Below, in pieces: positions 61,643 through 64,000 of a stretch of DNA of 64,000 bases. The notes under the pieces were generated by a model that worked only from the letters and a program-made list of their open reading frames with translations, was not told the origin of the DNA and searched no databases. The stretch covers positions 62,001 through 126,000 of the forward strand of contig NZ_SZVO01000020.1 of assembly GCF_005280585.1 (NCBI RefSeq), read 5' to 3'. The position numbers and the translations under genes are program-made. The stretch comes from Dyadobacter frigoris (lineage in GTDB: Bacteria > Bacteroidota > Bacteroidia > Cytophagales > Spirosomataceae). Numbering within the stretch: position 1 is the first letter of the stretch; every line of letters starts with the position of its first letter.

Positions 61643-62458
61643 ATGACTCTCGATCGCTGTTGCATCCATACCATTACTACCAAACCCTGGGCGCTTCCGG
61701 AGGCTGTTGAAAAATATGCGGCGGCTGGCGTTAAGGGAATTAGTGTCTGGCAGAATGCTACGGAAGGTATTGGTCCGAGACGCGCTGGAGAAATAATTCG
61801 CGCCGCTGGGCTTGAAATCGTTTCATATGTGCGTGGCGGATTTTTTCCCAATACAAGCAGCGCGGGAAGAGCACAGGCGATTGATCAGAATAAAAAATTA
61901 CTTGAAGAAGCTGCCGCTTTGGCTGCTCCTATGATCGTTTTGGTTTGCGGCGCTTCGCCTGACCAGTCACTTGATATTTCCAGAAATCAGATTCGTGAAG
62001 GTATTGAGGCGATTTTGCCATTAGCAGAAAAGCTGAATGTAAAATTGGCTATCGAACCACTTCACCCGATGTACGCTGCTGACCGCTCTGCCATTAATAC
62101 GTTAGCGCAAGCCAATGATATGGCTGAGTTTTTCAAGTCCGATTATGTTGGTGTGGCTGTTGATGTTTATCATTTATGGTGGGATCCGCAACTGGAAAAA
62201 GAAATCGCCCGCTGCGGTGCGAATGGAAATCTTTTCGCTTATCACGTTTGCGACTGGAAAGTGAATACGATAGATCTTTTAAACGATCGCGGGTTAATGG
62301 GCGAAGGCTGTATTGACCTTAAAAAAATCAGAAGCTGGGTAGAAGCAACCGGTTTCAAAGGTTTTTGTGAAGTAGAAATTTTCTCAAATATACATTGGGC
62401 AAAAGACCAGGATATTTTCCTGAAAGAAGTTACAGAAGCTTTTATTCTGCATGTATAA
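61643..62458 (+). CDS. Sugar-phosphate isomerase/epimerase-type TIM-barrel protein
   Basis: 271 residues of the xylose-isomerase-like (AP endonuclease 2) family: WALPEAVEKYAAAGVKGISV, then LAIEPLHPMYAADRSAINTL (metal-binding Glu) and VAVDVYHLWWDPQLEKEIAR, FCEVEIFSN near the end. Likely an isomerase or epimerase of a keto-sugar or uronate derivative. Located between GH88 and a Gfo/Idh/MocA dehydrogenase. Substrate not inferable. Confidence 0.85.
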   Translation: MTLDRCCIHTITTKPWALPEAVEKYAAAGVKGISVWQNATEGIGPRRAGEIIRAAGLEIVSYVRGGFFPNTSSAGRAQAIDQNKKLLEEAAALAAPMIVLVCGASPDQSLDISRNQIREGIEAILPLAEKLNVKLAIEPLHPMYAADRSAINTLAQANDMAEFFKSDYVGVAVDVYHLWWDPQLEKEIARCGANGNLFAYHVCDWKVNTIDLLNDRGLMGEGCIDLKKIRSWVEATGFKGFCEVEIFSNIHWAKDQDIFLKEVTEAFILHV

Positions 62459-62531
62459 AAGTAACAACAATCTTAAATGTTGGAGTATCAAAAAGCTAAC
62501 AGCTAATAACTAATCGTTAAAACCTACAAAA

Positions 62532-63677
62532 ATGATTACTCATACTATCGGCATTATCATGAACGGCGTTACGGGCCGTATGGGAACCAACCAGCATTTA
62601 CTCCGCTCCATTGTTGCAATAATCGAACAAGGCGGCGTGAAAATTTCGGCTGATGAAATCATTATGCCGGATCCAATTCTGGTTGGGAGAAATAAAGCCA
62701 AACTGGAAGCTTTGGGCAAACAATCCGGAATCACAAAATTCACAACTGATCTGGATTCTGTTCTGGCTGATCCGCATTTTCAGATTTATTTTGATGCACA
62801 GGTTACCGGTCGCAGAGCGCCGGCGGTGAAAAAGGCGATTTTAGCCGGGAAACATATTTATTGTGAAAAACCAACAGGTACAACAACCGAAGAAGCGCTT
62901 GAACTTTACGAACTCGCTACCGCAGCCGGACTTAAAAATGGCGTGGTCCAGGACAAACTCTGGCTTCCGGGTATGCTGAAACTGAAACGATTGATGGAAA
63001 GCGGTTTTTTCGGAAAGATACTTTCTGTGCGTGGAGAATTTGGCTACTGGGTTTTTGAAGGCCATTCCATTCCTGCACAACGTCCATCCTGGAATTACAG
63101 AAAAGAAGACGACGGCGGAATTATTGTCGATATGCTTTGTCACTGGCGATATGTGTTGGATAATCTTTTTGGAAAGGTGAAAGCAGTTTCCTGTCTGGGT
63201 GCTACCCATATTCCGGAAAGAATCGATGAAAACGGTAAGCCTTATAGTTGTACAGCCGACGACGCATGTTACGCGACTTTTGAATTGGAAGGTGATGTTA
63301 TCGCTCAGTTCAATTCTTCATGGACGGTTCGTGTCCGTCGCGACGATTTGCTGACTTTGCAGGTTGACGGAACAAAAGGTTCTGCTGTGGCTGGTTTGCG
63401 AGAATGTTACACACAGCATTATGGAAACACGCCAAAACCCGTCTGGAATCCGGACATTGCTCAGCCTATTCCTTTCTTCGATGGCTGGGCGAAAGTACCG
63501 GAGCAGGAAAACTTTGATAATGCTTTTAAAGCGCAATGGGAGTTATTCCTCAAACACGTTGTAAAAGACACGCCATTCCCTTGGGATCTCAAAGCCGGAG
63601 CACGTGGTGTTCAACTGGCAGAAAAAGGCATTGAAAGCTGGGAAAAGCGCCAATGGGTTACAATTGACGAGTTATAA
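62532..63677 (+). CDS. Gfo/Idh/MocA family oxidoreductase
   Basis: 381 residues. Rossmann start IIMNGVTGRMGTNQHLLRSI, catalytic-type IYCEKPTGTTTEEALELYEL, then the alpha/beta C-terminal domain (GGIIVDMLCHWRYVLDNLFG). NAD(P)-dependent oxidation or reduction of a sugar. It follows the TIM-barrel gene by 73 bases and is part of the catabolic unit. Confidence 0.9.
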   Translation: MITHTIGIIMNGVTGRMGTNQHLLRSIVAIIEQGGVKISADEIIMPDPILVGRNKAKLEALGKQSGITKFTTDLDSVLADPHFQIYFDAQVTGRRAPAVKKAILAGKHIYCEKPTGTTTEEALELYELATAAGLKNGVVQDKLWLPGMLKLKRLMESGFFGKILSVRGEFGYWVFEGHSIPAQRPSWNYRKEDDGGIIVDMLCHWRYVLDNLFGKVKAVSCLGATHIPERIDENGKPYSCTADDACYATFELEGDVIAQFNSSWTVRVRRDDLLTLQVDGTKGSAVAGLRECYTQHYGNTPKPVWNPDIAQPIPFFDGWAKVPEQENFDNAFKAQWELFLKHVVKDTPFPWDLKAGARGVQLAEKGIESWEKRQWVTIDEL

Positions 63678-63707
63678 AAGTCTTATCATAAATCAACGTA
63701 CTATTTT

Positions 63708-64000
63708 ATGAAAAAGACAGCGCTTATTACCGGAGGAAGTCGTGGAATCGGCTTCGGAATTGCAAAAGCATTGGCAAAAGAGGGATTTAATCTGGCAATC
63801 AATGGCGTCCGTGATGAAGAAAATGCAGCAGAAGCATTGGAAGAACTTCGTCAGCTTGGTGCGGATGTACTTTACTGTCAGGGAAGTATTGCCATTGCAG
63901 AAGACCGGGAGAAAATCATTTCAAAAGCTTATGAGTTTTTCGGACAAATAAATTTGCTGGTCAACAATGCAGGAATTGCCCCGCGTGTGAGAATGGATCT
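63708..64000 (+). CDS. Short-chain dehydrogenase/reductase, N-terminal part (runs off the window)
   Basis: 97 codons from ATG at 63708 to the window edge. MKKTALITGGSRGIGFGIAK is the NAD(P)-binding TGxxxGxG motif, and LLVNNAGIAPR the NNAG motif of classical SDRs, closest in look to 3-ketoacyl-ACP reductase-type enzymes. In this context it is more likely a sugar or uronate dehydrogenase of the GH88 cluster. The catalytic Ser-Tyr-Lys part lies outside. Confidence 0.88.
   Translation, partial: MKKTALITGGSRGIGFGIAKALAKEGFNLAINGVRDEENAAEALEELRQLGADVLYCQGSIAIAEDREKIISKAYEFFGQINLLVNNAGIAPRVRMD

Overview
The window looks like chromosomal DNA of a Bacteroidota bacterium, most likely of the order Cytophagales and close to Dyadobacter. 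This is inferred from the SusC/SusD pair, a type IX secretion plug protein, a PUR-alpha-like DUF3276 protein, an orphan LytTR regulator, TAnnTTTG-type promoter elements and a moderate GC content. The genus is not proven by anything seen here. I found no rRNA or tRNA gene, intact insertion sequence, prophage or CRISPR array.

Layout. 1-614: the end of a GH29 fucosidase. 0.7-3.1 kb: small membrane proteins of unknown function (two are tandem paralogues), a lipoprotein with a Cys/Ala-rich tail, and a 70-residue LuxR-type HTH protein. 3.2-10.4 kb: a nutrient-uptake locus, susC - susD - HExxH zinc lipoprotein - DUF4302 lipoprotein. 10.6-26.2 kb: a complete nitrate assimilation island. One strand carries nirB, nirD and a NarX/NarL-like two-component system. 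The other carries cobA, an outer-membrane porin, the nitrate/nitrite transporter narK, a giant fused nitrate reductase, a rubredoxin-fused nitrite-reductase-like protein and a nitrate-reductase-associated protein. A convergent Met8-type dehydrogenase completes siroheme synthesis. 26.2-26.6 kb: a hicBA toxin-antitoxin pair. 26.9-47.9 kb: mostly core genes (ABC-F ATPase, T9SS plug protein, ychF, DUF3276, RlpA, DUF58, radA, LytTR regulator, pheS, ATP-grasp, msrB, PBP1a) mixed with lineage-specific proteins. 47.9-48.4 kb: a YafQ-type toxin-antitoxin pair.

48.8-56.4 kb is accessory DNA and the most interesting part. On the minus strand lie a LuxR-type regulator, three small peptides too short for ordinary gene calling (each with a 15-residue double-glycine leader and exactly two cysteines in the core), two small membrane proteins, a membrane-anchored thioredoxin-like protein and an ABC transporter with a C39 leader peptidase. 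Together they read as a double-glycine peptide export system, plausibly a bacteriocin or signal locus. The regulator itself ends in a sequence that closely matches the peptides' leader ends. Next to it are a 5'-truncated FkbM methyltransferase and a family 2 glycosyltransferase. Downstream of the transporter is a small membrane protein with a paralogue broken by a stop codon.

56.4-64.0 kb: an MsbA-like ABC transporter, DUF4126, an AraC-type regulator, and then a carbohydrate catabolic run: GH88 unsaturated glucuronyl hydrolase, TIM-barrel isomerase, Gfo/Idh/MocA dehydrogenase and an SDR dehydrogenase cut by the window edge.

Several intergenic spaces carry dispersed repeats: a 41-nt inverted repeat element at 23.5 kb with a diverged half copy at 13.2 kb, an array of five CTCC-N3-GGAG palindromes at 36 kb, and a CACAGAG/CTCTGTG-rich element at 26.7 kb.
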